Shown one piece after another: positions 24,945-33,075 of a stretch of DNA of 64,000 nucleotides. Source of the stretch: Microbacterium luteolum. Its GTDB lineage: Bacteria > Actinomycetota > Actinomycetes > Actinomycetales > Microbacteriaceae. A model generated the notes under the pieces. That model did no database searches. It was not told the DNA's origin and saw only the letters and a list, made by a program, of their open reading frames with translations. The stretch spans positions 186,001 to 250,000 of the forward strand of contig NZ_BAAAUN010000001.1 of assembly GCF_039533965.1 (NCBI RefSeq), written 5' to 3'. The translations under genes and the position numbers were made by a program. Each line of letters opens with the position of its first letter. Position 1 is the stretch's first letter.

Positions 24945-26468
24945 ATGCCTCTCACCCTCGGCGAGCTCATCGCGGACCCGGAGCTGGACATCCGTGTCGA
25001 GTACTGGAACCGCGACGCGGATCCGGTGGTCACGGGTGCGCACGTGTCAGAACTGCTTCGTCCCGGCGAATGGCTGGCAGGCGGCGAGATCCTGATGACC
25101 GTCGGTGTGCAGCTTCCGATCACGCCGGACGACTGCGCCGCCTACGTCCGCGACGTCAAAGCGGGCGGTGCGGTCGTTCTCGCGCTCGGTCTCGGGCACC
25201 GGCTCCCGCACCGGTCGGTGCCGCCGCTCCTCATCGAGGCGGCGTTGGCAGAGGACCTTCCTCTGCTCGGCATCCCCGAGGAAGTGCCCTTCATCTCGAT
25301 CACGAACGCGGTGTACGCGGCGATCGTCCTCGACGAGCGGCACGCTCTGGAGCGCCTCGTCGAACTGCACAAGTCGCTGACGTTCAGTGCGGCATCCGGA
25401 GGCGGACTGGAGGGGATCGTCGCGACCTGGACCGCGGCGACCGGCGTCGGCGTCGTCGTCACCGACCCCCTCGGTGTGCAGATCGTGGCCAGTGATCCCT
25501 CGGAGGGAACCCATCCCGAGGAGGAGACGCTGCGCGAACTCGCGGCCGTGCTGGCTCCGAAAGGCGTGCGCGGGGCGCTGAAGACGACGATCGACGGCCA
25601 ACCCGTCGAGGTGCAGCCGGTCGGAACGACCAGGCTGCGTGCGTTCGCGATGCTCATCGGCAACGCGGGTCCGCTCATCCCGGTGGCGACCACCGCGCTG
25701 ATCTCGATCCTCGCGCTCGAGCTGGAGCGACGATGGCTGACGAGCGAACCGGACAGACAGCAGCGAGCGCGGGACTTCCAGCGAATCCTCATCGCCGAGT
25801 CGGAGAGCGAGGCCGAGGCGCTGCTCCGCGCCGCAGGGCTGACCGGCGCGGAGTTCCGATGCATCGCCGTCGATCCCGGCGACGGATCTCCCACGGACCT
25901 GGTCGCAGATCTCTCACTGACCATCCGGGGCGGGCTCATCCGGCACACGGAGGGCGGGCCCGTGGAGGCCATCGTCGCGAGCGACGCCGACATCGAGGAG
26001 GACATCCGCCGTTTCGCCCCCGCATCGGCCGCGGGGATCGGATCATTGATGACGCCCGGGACGCTCGCCTCCTCGCGGGCGCAGGCGATGGCGGCGCTGG
26101 TCACCAGTCGCACGCTCGGGCGTCCGGTCGCCTACCGACGCGGATTCACGCAGGACTGGCTCACGAACGCGACCGACCTCGAGATGGCGCAGACGTTCAG
26201 CGATGCGGTGCTCGCGCCGCTCACCCAGGCCGACCCGAGCGGCGCGCTGGTGGCGACGGTCGAGGCCTGGCTGACCGCCAACTGTCAGATCGATCCTGCG
26301 GCGGAGCGCCTGCGCGTCCACCGGCACACGGTGCGCGCTCGACTCCGCAAAGTCGAACAGCTCATCGGCCAGCCGCTCGACCAGCTCGATACACGGGTCG
26401 AGCTCTGGCTCGCCCTGACCGCGAAGGGCGTGCACCGGCTCCCGAACGCCAGGCCGATGGATTCCTGA
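24945..26468 (+). CDS. PucR-family transcriptional regulator
   Basis: A 507-residue regulator. It has an N-terminal PucR-type purine-catabolism domain (about 1-125, starting MPLTLGELIADPEL), a central CdaR GGDEF-like region, and a C-terminal PucR helix-turn-helix (about 435-495, CQIDPAAERLRVHRHTVRARLR). PucR of Bacillus subtilis activates purine and allantoin catabolism genes in response to intermediates. The position, convergent with the P450 operon and next to hydantoin genes, suggests it controls one or both of these operons (inference). The ATG follows a TATTCT box in leaderless spacing. It shares a strong hairpin terminator with the opposing operon. Confidence 0.87.
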   Translation: MPLTLGELIADPELDIRVEYWNRDADPVVTGAHVSELLRPGEWLAGGEILMTVGVQLPITPDDCAAYVRDVKAGGAVVLALGLGHRLPHRSVPPLLIEAALAEDLPLLGIPEEVPFISITNAVYAAIVLDERHALERLVELHKSLTFSAASGGGLEGIVATWTAATGVGVVVTDPLGVQIVASDPSEGTHPEEETLRELAAVLAPKGVRGALKTTIDGQPVEVQPVGTTRLRAFAMLIGNAGPLIPVATTALISILALELERRWLTSEPDRQQRARDFQRILIAESESEAEALLRAAGLTGAEFRCIAVDPGDGSPTDLVADLSLTIRGGLIRHTEGGPVEAIVASDADIEEDIRRFAPASAAGIGSLMTPGTLASSRAQAMAALVTSRTLGRPVAYRRGFTQDWLTNATDLEMAQTFSDAVLAPLTQADPSGALVATVEAWLTANCQIDPAAERLRVHRHTVRARLRKVEQLIGQPLDQLDTRVELWLALTAKGVHRLPNARPMDS

Positions 26469-26484
26469 GCGAACTGCTCACAGA

Positions 26485-26518
26485 CTGATGCGCCTCGCCG
26501 GGGGGCGAGGCGCATCAG
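26485..26518. terminator. Hairpin between convergent PucR gene and P450 operon
   Basis: CTGATGCGCCTCGCC-GGGG-GGCGAGGCGCATCAG is a perfect 15-bp stem with a 4-nt loop filling most of the 55-bp gap between two convergent units. No strong U-tract follows on either side, but the symmetry and position support a shared terminator. Confidence 0.7.
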
Positions 26519-26523
26519 CCGTT

Positions 26524-27774
26524 CTACCTGGTCGCGACGAGCGCGGAGCGTGGATCCGACACCAGCTCCTCGACGGCGTCGCTCCAGGAAGTCCCCTGCC
26601 GGATGTGCCGTCGAGCGGCGACGATGGCCCGACGCATGGCGATTCCGCACGCGGCGGAGATCCGGTCGCCCGAGCGGGCGAGTGCCAGGAACCCGCCGTC
26701 CGGGAGGTCGTCGTGCACGACGACCATCTCCTCGCCGGATGCCACACCGACGAACTGCAGCCGCTTGCCGTAGACATCCGACCAGTAATACGGAACCGTG
26801 TCGAACGGTTCCTGCGCGTCGGTGACGGCGTTGCGGCCGGCACACGCGCCCTGCTCGGCAGCCGGGGTCCAGTGCGGACTTCTCAGCCGGCGTTCGAAGA
26901 GCTCGCTGGGCCAGGAGACGATGTCCCCGGCCGCGTACACGTGCGGCGCCGCGCGGAGGAACTCGTCGCACACGATTCCGCCCGGATCGAGCTCGACCCC
27001 GGAGCCTGCCAGCCATTCGGTCGCCGGCTCACCGCCGATGCCGTAGGCGACGACGTCGGCGGCGACCTCCGACCCGTCGGAGAGCACGATGGATGATGCG
27101 CCGACCTCGGTGATGGTGCATCCGAGCCGAACATCGACACCGTGCGCGCGATGCATGCGGACGAGGGCATCGGCAGCCTGCGTGCCGAGCGCACCCTCCA
27201 GCGGTCTCGGCGTCGCGCTGAGAAGGGTCACATCCACGCCGCGGCTCCGTGCCGAACTGGCGAGCTCGGATCCGATGAATCCGGCCCCGAGGATCGCCAG
27301 GCGTCCTGCTCCCGCATCGAGGCGCTCCCGCAGCCGCAGCGCGTCGGCCATCGTGCGCAGCGGGTACAGGCTCTGCTCCTGCCGCTCCGTGCGGAAGCTC
27401 CGGGATCGGTGGCCGACGGCCAGAATGATCGAGGAGTAACTCAGCCATTCCCCGCCCACACGGACGCGCCTGCCCGCGACGTCGAGCTCCTCGGCGGATC
27501 GGCCGAGCCGCAGGTCGATGTCGAGTTCGCGCGTGAGCTCGTCCACATCGCGCAGCAGCACCTCCGGCGGTGCCGACTCCGTGATGAAGTCCTTCGACAG
27601 AGGCGGACGGTCGTAGGGCGGATGTTCCTCGTCGCCGATCATCATCAGCGCTCCGGAGTAGCCTGCCTGCCTCGCGCCTTCTGCCGCACGGAGACCGGCC
27701 AGGCCGGCGCCGATGATGATCAGCGGCGGAGCAGGTTCTTCGACAGACTCGGGAGCAACGATCGGCGTCTCCAT
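26524..27774 (-). CDS. Ferredoxin reductase (FAD/NAD-dependent) of a class I P450 system
   Basis: A 416-residue reductase of the putidaredoxin/rhodocoxin reductase family. It transfers electrons from NAD(P)H to the ferredoxin encoded upstream. The FAD motif is IIIGAGLAGLRAAEGARQAG near residue 18, PPYDRPPLSK follows (FAD and substrate side), the NAD motif LAILGAGFIGSELA is near 160, and VYAAGDIVSW near 280 is the second FAD contact. The length is normal. Its ATG overlaps the TGA of the P450 gene. It is last in the order ferredoxin, permease, P450, reductase, giving a complete electron-transfer chain. Confidence 0.92.
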   Translation of the reverse strand: METPIVAPESVEEPAPPLIIIGAGLAGLRAAEGARQAGYSGALMMIGDEEHPPYDRPPLSKDFITESAPPEVLLRDVDELTRELDIDLRLGRSAEELDVAGRRVRVGGEWLSYSSIILAVGHRSRSFRTERQEQSLYPLRTMADALRLRERLDAGAGRLAILGAGFIGSELASSARSRGVDVTLLSATPRPLEGALGTQAADALVRMHRAHGVDVRLGCTITEVGASSIVLSDGSEVAADVVAYGIGGEPATEWLAGSGVELDPGGIVCDEFLRAAPHVYAAGDIVSWPSELFERRLRSPHWTPAAEQGACAGRNAVTDAQEPFDTVPYYWSDVYGKRLQFVGVASGEEMVVVHDDLPDGGFLALARSGDRISAACGIAMRRAIVAARRHIRQGTSWSDAVEELVSDPRSALVATR

Positions 27775-28997
27775 CAGCCGACTCGATCTCGCACGGTCAT
27801 GGGGAACGCGGAATATCCCCAGACGCCGATGCGGTCACGGCGGACGACGCGATCGGTCGCGACCTCGAAGGAGTCCCAGCGGCTGACGGCGTGCTTCAGC
27901 AGGGTGCGCATCTCGAGACGGGCGAGATGCTGTCCGAGGCACGCGTGGATCCCGCCGCCGAATGTGATGTGCGGATTCGGCGACCGATGGATGTCGAGCA
28001 CGTCAGGATCGGTGAAGACGCGAGGATCGCGGTTCGCAGCGAGGATGGCGAGCTGGATGGACTCGCCGGCCTTGATGGCCTGATCGCCCAGCACGATATC
28101 GCTGATCGCGACTCGTGCGGTGAACGGCGAGGGCGATGCGAAACGGAGGAACTCCTCGGCAGCGCCCGGAATGAGCTCGGGGTCTGCCTTCAGCTCTTCC
28201 CAGACGTGCGGGAACTGCGTCATCGCCTCGAACGCCGCCGGAATGATGGTGGTGGTCGTCTCCGTGCCGGCGGAGACGAGCTCTTCGAGGCGGATCACGG
28301 CCTCCTGCTCGGACAGCAGCGTTCCCTCCTCCAGGCCCCGATGCAGCTTGTACAGGACCGTGCCGGGCTCGGCGGTCGGTCCGAACGTTCGCAGAGCGTC
28401 GCGGAGGTGGTCCTCCAGGTTCTGGGCGGCGGCGTCGCTGAGCTCCAGGTCGATGCTCTCGAGATGCGGCTCGAGTGAACGGGTCAGGTCGATGGCCCAG
28501 TGGTTAAGCTGCAGCGCGTCCTCGGGCTCGTACCCGATCAGCTTCGTGACCACCGCGAGCGGCAGCGGCACGGAGATCGAGTCGAGGACGTCGAACTCGG
28601 TGTCGGCTTCGAGGTCGTCCAGGAGGCTGATGACCGTCTTCTCCACGATGTCGGCATAGTCGCGCTCGACCGCGCGGGGCGTCAGGAGCGGTGCCGTGTG
28701 GCGTCGCAGGCGGGGATGGTCAGGCAGGTCCGTCGTCACGAGCGCGCCCTCGATGCCTCGAGCGATCGCAGTGCCTTTGCCGAACGGGCACTGCTGCGCG
28801 TAGTCGTTGATCTTGTAGAGGCTCGCGTGGGCCTCTTCGAGGTTGTTGAGCACGCTCACGACGTCGGCGTGGCGACTGATGATCCAGCTGCCGGCGGCAT
28901 CCGACCAGTGGACCGGGTTCTCTTCCCGCATCGCGTTGAACACCGGGACCGGGTTCTCGTAGAGGGCGGGATCTGCGAAGTCGAGCGTCGTGCTCAT
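27774..28997 (-). CDS. Cytochrome P450
   Basis: A 407-residue soluble bacterial P450. The heme-binding loop is FGGGIHACLGQHLAR with Cys353 as the thiolate ligand, the I-helix oxygen-activating motif is SAGTETT, and EEFLRFASP is the ExxR-like K-helix region. P450s of this size hydroxylate or dealkylate small molecules using two electrons from a ferredoxin/reductase pair, and both are encoded in the same operon. AAAGGA precedes the ATG, and the start overlaps the stop of the NCS1 permease gene. I cannot assign a CYP family or substrate. Linkage to an NCS1 permease suggests a nucleobase- or hydantoin-like heterocycle (inference). Confidence 0.94.
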   Translation of the reverse strand: MSTTLDFADPALYENPVPVFNAMREENPVHWSDAAGSWIISRHADVVSVLNNLEEAHASLYKINDYAQQCPFGKGTAIARGIEGALVTTDLPDHPRLRRHTAPLLTPRAVERDYADIVEKTVISLLDDLEADTEFDVLDSISVPLPLAVVTKLIGYEPEDALQLNHWAIDLTRSLEPHLESIDLELSDAAAQNLEDHLRDALRTFGPTAEPGTVLYKLHRGLEEGTLLSEQEAVIRLEELVSAGTETTTTIIPAAFEAMTQFPHVWEELKADPELIPGAAEEFLRFASPSPFTARVAISDIVLGDQAIKAGESIQLAILAANRDPRVFTDPDVLDIHRSPNPHITFGGGIHACLGQHLARLEMRTLLKHAVSRWDSFEVATDRVVRRDRIGVWGYSAFPMTVRDRVG

Positions 28998-30418
28998 GGC
29001 ATGGTCCTTTCAGTGGAGAGGATCGGGAGGTCGGCGGACGTGAGAGCAGGACGATCGAGGACACGGGACAGGATCACGAACAGGACGGCGGTCACGAGCC
29101 CTCCGAAGAGGATGGACATGTCGACGCCGCCGAGCCACCGCGAGATGGGGCCCTGGTAGGACGCCCCGTTCAGGGAGAGGAGGGCGATGACCGATCCGAC
29201 GAGCAGAGCGACGATGCCGGAGATCCGGAAGCCCCCGCGGTACCAGAACGGGCTGTCCGGGGAGGTGACAGACAGGGCTCGGCCGTCGTAGCGACCGCGA
29301 CGGCGGATGCTGTCGATGAGGAGGATCGCCGTCAGGGGTGCGGCGATCGAGCCGAGGCAGGTCAGTCCGAGCTGGAGGATGCCCAGGAAGTCGTCGGCGA
29401 GGAAGAGCACGTAGACCGTGGCGGCGGCGGCCGTGAGGCCGAGTGCGATCACCGCGGTCACCCTGTTCACCGGAACACCCGCGGCCTGGATGCCGAAGCT
29501 CCCGCCGTAGATCGTCATGACCGTGTTCATGATCGAGCCGATCACGATGACCACGACGAGGACGGTTCCGAACCAGTCCGGAACGAGTCCCACGAGACCG
29601 GCGATCGGGTCGGTCATATCGGTCGCGGTCGCGGCGAGCACGCCGATCAGCTCGAGGCCGACCAGGGGGATCATGCCGCCGAGACCGACCGCGAGGACGA
29701 TCGGGGTGCGTCGTGCCGTGCTCGGGATCTGCCGCGCGAAGTCGGCGGCGCTGCCCCAGGAGAGCGGCATCGCGATGCACAGCGTCAGGGCGATGATGAA
29801 GCCGATCACCGGCTGATCCGTCGGGACCGGTACAAAGGCCGCGAGATCGACCTTCTGCACGACGAAGAAGGCCAGCAGGACGAAGGCTGCGGCGATGATG
29901 ATGGTCAGGACACCACTGGTGCGGACCATCATGTTGTAGCCGTAGATGGCCAGTCCCACGGATGTGAGCACGATCAGCCCGCACACGACGGCCGTCGTCG
30001 CGGGACCCTGCGCGATGCCGAGTCGCTCGGCGATCACCAGGCCGCCCTGGGTGCCGATGACCAGATTCACGGTCGTCACCATGGCGGACAGGACGACGAC
30101 GACGCCGGCGCCGAAGATCCGATTCCCGCGTAGACCGAAGATGGCCCGGGTGATGATCGAGGTCGGCACTCCACCGGCAGCGCCGAGTGTGGCGAACCAC
30201 CCCATCAGGAACATCAGGGTGTTCGACAGGAGGATGACGACGACGGCCTGCCACACTTCGAGCCCGAAGAGCATGATCGTCGCGCCGATGACCACGTAGA
30301 GCTGGGTGACGTTGGCCGAGAGGAACATGAAGAAGAGGTCCCGCGGCCGACCGGATCGCTGCTCGTCGGGGATGAAGCTCGCGCCCTGGACTTCGACGGC
30401 ACTCGCGCTGGCGTTCAT
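28994..30418 (-). CDS. NCS1-family nucleobase/heterocycle permease
   Basis: A 474-residue membrane transporter with about 12 hydrophobic helices. The N-terminal region PRDLFFMFLSANVTQLYVVIGA and the motif GGVPTSIITRAIFGLRGNR resemble the purine-cytosine permease (CodB-like) branch of the NCS1 family, which co-transports nucleobases or related cyclic amides with H+ or Na+. It differs clearly in sequence from the Mhp1-type permease encoded divergently at 30.9 kb, so the block carries two distinct NCS1 transporters. It lies between ferredoxin and P450, with an ATGA overlap to the P450. It probably imports the P450 substrate (inference). Confidence 0.87.
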   Translation of the reverse strand: MNASASAVEVQGASFIPDEQRSGRPRDLFFMFLSANVTQLYVVIGATIMLFGLEVWQAVVVILLSNTLMFLMGWFATLGAAGGVPTSIITRAIFGLRGNRIFGAGVVVVLSAMVTTVNLVIGTQGGLVIAERLGIAQGPATTAVVCGLIVLTSVGLAIYGYNMMVRTSGVLTIIIAAAFVLLAFFVVQKVDLAAFVPVPTDQPVIGFIIALTLCIAMPLSWGSAADFARQIPSTARRTPIVLAVGLGGMIPLVGLELIGVLAATATDMTDPIAGLVGLVPDWFGTVLVVVIVIGSIMNTVMTIYGGSFGIQAAGVPVNRVTAVIALGLTAAAATVYVLFLADDFLGILQLGLTCLGSIAAPLTAILLIDSIRRRGRYDGRALSVTSPDSPFWYRGGFRISGIVALLVGSVIALLSLNGASYQGPISRWLGGVDMSILFGGLVTAVLFVILSRVLDRPALTSADLPILSTERTMP

Positions 30419-30426
30419 CGCCGCGC

Positions 30427-30648
30427 CTACGCCTTCTCAGCAGACGACGGCGAGCCGATCTCCAGGAGGGTGATCGCCTGCGTCGGGCACCGGACGCACG
30501 CGGCCTTCACATCTTCCAGAGAGGCGCCGTGCACCTCGGCGATCATGACCTGGGCGATGCCGTCGTCATCGATCTCGAAGACATCGGGGGCGAGCTCCTC
30601 GCAGATCCCGTGGCCTGTGCATTTGACCTGATCAACCATTACACGCAT
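30427..30648 (-). CDS. [3Fe-4S]/[4Fe-4S]-type ferredoxin with CxxHxxC motif
   Basis: A 73-residue ferredoxin. Ligand residues are C10, H13, C16 and C54 followed by Pro: the pattern CTGHGIC, then CVRCP. A His replaces the second Cys of the usual quartet, as in P450-associated ferredoxins such as mycobacterial FdxE, and may leave a [3Fe-4S] cluster or ligate a fourth iron. C51 is an extra nearby cysteine. The start at 30648 is chosen because GAAGGA lies 6 nt upstream; a later ATG at 30639 is possible and a longer reading runs into the promoter region. As first gene of the operon it should shuttle electrons from the reductase to the P450. Confidence 0.88.
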   Translation of the reverse strand: MRVMVDQVKCTGHGICEELAPDVFEIDDDGIAQVMIAEVHGASLEDVKAACVRCPTQAITLLEIGSPSSAEKA

Positions 30649-30881
30649 GAGAAGTCCTTCATCGGATTGTCCTTCGGGGGACGGGGCGGTCGCGTCTCTG
30701 CGCCATCCCATTCCCGGAACGATATGGCGGTAGGTGCTCGTCCGCACATATCCGCCGTGTACAAGAATTCGGCGCAGGTTGGCTGCTGTGTACGTCGCGG
30801 CGAGGTGGGCACGGGTGGTGGAGTGGCGGAACGCCGGTGAGTCTCACGGCCCACTCATCCCTTGTGCGAGGAGAAACGTCA
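30649..30881. promoter_or_regulatory. Divergent regulatory region between P450 and hydantoin operons
   Basis: A 233-bp non-coding gap with divergent starts. GTGTAC occurs twice in direct orientation (30757-30762 and 30788-30793), 31 bp apart, about three helical turns. TGTACA (30758-30763) is palindromic. GGCGG (30726-30730) and CCGCC (30752-30756), each preceded by ATAT, are opposed. I see no consensus promoter I would defend. These are candidate sites for the PucR-type regulator. Confidence 0.4.
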
Positions 30882-32351
30882 ATGTCGACGACACCCATCG
30901 AAGAGGCTCGCAGCCTCCTGAACCCATCCAATGCACCCACTCGATACGCCGAGCGCTCCGTCGGACCGTTCTCCCTCGCGGCCATCTGGTTCGCCATGGC
31001 GATCCAGGTGGCGATCTTCATCGCCGCGGGACAGATGACGAGCAGCTTCCAGGTCTGGCAGGTGATCGTCGCCATCGCCGCAGGATGCACGATCGCAGTG
31101 ATCCTGCTCTTCTTCACCCAGAGCGCGGCGATCCGCTGGGGCATCAACTTCACGGTCGCCGCGCGGATGCCTTTCGGCATCCGTGGATCGCTGATCCCGA
31201 TCACGCTCAAGGCCCTGCTCTCGCTGTTCTGGTTCGGTTTCCAGACGTGGCTGGGCGCGCTGGCACTCGATGAGATCACTCGTCTCCTCACCGGATTCAC
31301 GAACCTGCCGCTGTGGATCGTCATCTTCGGCGCGATCCAGGTCGTGACGACTTTCTACGGGATCACCTTCATCCGCTGGATGAACGTCTTCGCCTCGCCG
31401 GTGCTCCTCGCGATGGGCGTGTACATGGTGTACCTGATGCTCGACGGCGCCGACGTGAGCCTCGGCGAGGTCATGTCGATGGGCGGCGAGAACCCTGGCA
31501 TGCCGTTCTCGACCGCGATCATGATCTTCGTCGGCGGCTGGATCGCCGTCGTGGTGAGCATCCACGACATCGTGAAGGAGTGCAAGGTCGACCCGAACGC
31601 GTCGCGAGAAGGTCAGACGAAGGCCGACGCGCGATACGCCACGGCGCAGTGGCTCGGCATGGTGCCGGCATCCATCATCTTCGGATTCATCGGCGCCGCC
31701 TCGATGGTGCTGGTGGGGGAGTGGAACCCGGTCATCGCCATCACCGAGGTGGTCGGCGGCGTGTCGATCCCGATGGCGATCCTCTTCCAGGTCTTCGTGC
31801 TGCTCGCCACCTGGTCGACCAACCCCGCAGCGAACCTCCTCTCGCCGGCGTACACGCTGTGCAGCACGTTCCCGCGGGTGTTCACGTTCAAGACCGGTGT
31901 GATCGTCTCGGCGGTCGTCGGCCTGCTGATGATGCCGTGGCAGTTCGCCGGCGTGCTCAACACCTTCCTGAACCTGCTCTCGAGTGCTCTCGGCCCGCTC
32001 GCGGGGATCATGATCAGCGACTACTTCCTCGTGCGCCGTCGCCGCATCAGCCTGCATGACCTGTATCAGACCAAGGGCATCTACACGTACTGGCGAGGGG
32101 TCAACTGGGTCGCACTCGCGGTCTACGCGGCCGCGCTGGCGGTGTCGTTCCTCACTCCTGACCTGATGTTCGTGACCGGCCTGATCGCCGCCCTTCTGCT
32201 GCACATCCCGGCGATGCGATGGGTGGCGAAGACCTTCCCGCTGTTCTCCGAATTCGAGAACCAGAACGAGGACTACCTGCGACCGATCGGCCCTGTGGCG
32301 CCGGCGGACGAATCAGCGACTGCGAACACGAAGGAGCAGAACCAGCGATGA
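30882..32351 (+). CDS. hyuP: Hydantoin permease, Mhp1 orthologue (NCS1 family)
   Basis: A 489-residue sodium-coupled hydantoin transporter. Numbering from MSTTPIEEAR, the residues at all Mhp1 functional positions I could check match the published structure-function work: sodium-site positions A38, I41, A309, S312 and T313, and substrate-site residues Q42, W117, Q121, W220 and N318. Mhp1 from Microbacterium liquefaciens imports 5-aryl-substituted hydantoins such as indolylmethyl- and benzyl-hydantoin. GAGGAG lies 8 nt before the ATG; the in-frame ATG 45 bases upstream has no such site. It is first in the operon order permease, racemase, hydantoinase, carbamoylase, which matches the known hyu cluster of that species, and it overlaps hyuA by ATGA. 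Confidence 0.93.
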   Translation: MSTTPIEEARSLLNPSNAPTRYAERSVGPFSLAAIWFAMAIQVAIFIAAGQMTSSFQVWQVIVAIAAGCTIAVILLFFTQSAAIRWGINFTVAARMPFGIRGSLIPITLKALLSLFWFGFQTWLGALALDEITRLLTGFTNLPLWIVIFGAIQVVTTFYGITFIRWMNVFASPVLLAMGVYMVYLMLDGADVSLGEVMSMGGENPGMPFSTAIMIFVGGWIAVVVSIHDIVKECKVDPNASREGQTKADARYATAQWLGMVPASIIFGFIGAASMVLVGEWNPVIAITEVVGGVSIPMAILFQVFVLLATWSTNPAANLLSPAYTLCSTFPRVFTFKTGVIVSAVVGLLMMPWQFAGVLNTFLNLLSSALGPLAGIMISDYFLVRRRRISLHDLYQTKGIYTYWRGVNWVALAVYAAALAVSFLTPDLMFVTGLIAALLLHIPAMRWVAKTFPLFSEFENQNEDYLRPIGPVAPADESATANTKEQNQR

Positions 32352-33058
32352 GAATCCATGTCATCAATCCCAACAGCTCGGTGGATCTCACCGATGCGGT
32401 GGCCGAGGCGGCGCGAAGTGTGGTGTCACCGGGAACCACCATCACCGCGGTCAATCCGTCGAAGGGCCCCACGGTCATCGAGGGCAGTTACGACGAGGTG
32501 CTGGCCACGTATCACCTCGTCGAAGAGGTCCGCCGCGCGGAGCGCGAAGACCGACCGGACGCCTACGTCATCGCCTGTTTCGGCGATCCAGGTCTCGACG
32601 CCGTCAGGGAGCTCACCGACAGGCCCGTGGTCGGAATCGCCGAGGCGGCGATCCAGATGACGAGCTTCGTCGCCGCGAGCTTCTCCATCGTGAGCATCCT
32701 CCCGCGCGTGCGCAAGCATCTGCACGAGCTGGTGCACCGGGCGGGGGCAACGGATCGACTCGCCTCACTCAAGCTTCCGGATCTCGGAGTGCTCGCATTC
32801 CACGAAGACGAGGCAGCGGCGTTCGAGACCCTCCGGCGCGTGGCAGGTGAGGCGGTGCGCGAGGACGGCGCGGAGTCGATCGTGCTCGGCTGCGCGGGCA
32901 TGGCCGGATTCGCCAGACAGCTGAGCGAAGAGCTCGGCGTCCCCGTGATCGACGCGGTCGAGGCAGCCTGCCGCGTCGCGGAGAGCCTCGTCGCCCTGGG
33001 GTACCGCACCAGCAAGGCCAACACCTATCAAGCACCCACCGAGAAGCAGTACCTCTAA
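32348..33058 (+). CDS. hyuA: Hydantoin racemase (Asp/Glu/hydantoin racemase family)
   Basis: A 236-residue racemase that interconverts D- and L-5-substituted hydantoins, so that both enantiomers can be consumed by stereoselective downstream enzymes. Two cysteines act as the acid/base pair in the family; here they are C77 in ACFGDPG and C182 in GCAGM. The N-terminal INPNSS motif and the length are typical. The ATG overlaps the hyuP stop. The gap to hyuH is 17 bp with AGAAGGAG inside it. Confidence 0.93.
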   Translation: MRIHVINPNSSVDLTDAVAEAARSVVSPGTTITAVNPSKGPTVIEGSYDEVLATYHLVEEVRRAEREDRPDAYVIACFGDPGLDAVRELTDRPVVGIAEAAIQMTSFVAASFSIVSILPRVRKHLHELVHRAGATDRLASLKLPDLGVLAFHEDEAAAFETLRRVAGEAVREDGAESIVLGCAGMAGFARQLSEELGVPVIDAVEAACRVAESLVALGYRTSKANTYQAPTEKQYL

Positions 33059-33075
33059 CGAGAAGGAGCGATGTC

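Noticed and set aside
30649..30881. Riboswitch upstream of the hydantoin operon
   Set aside because: The 233-bp region shows short repeats but no recognisable purine, preQ1 or other riboswitch core, and the gene pair is better explained by a protein regulator.
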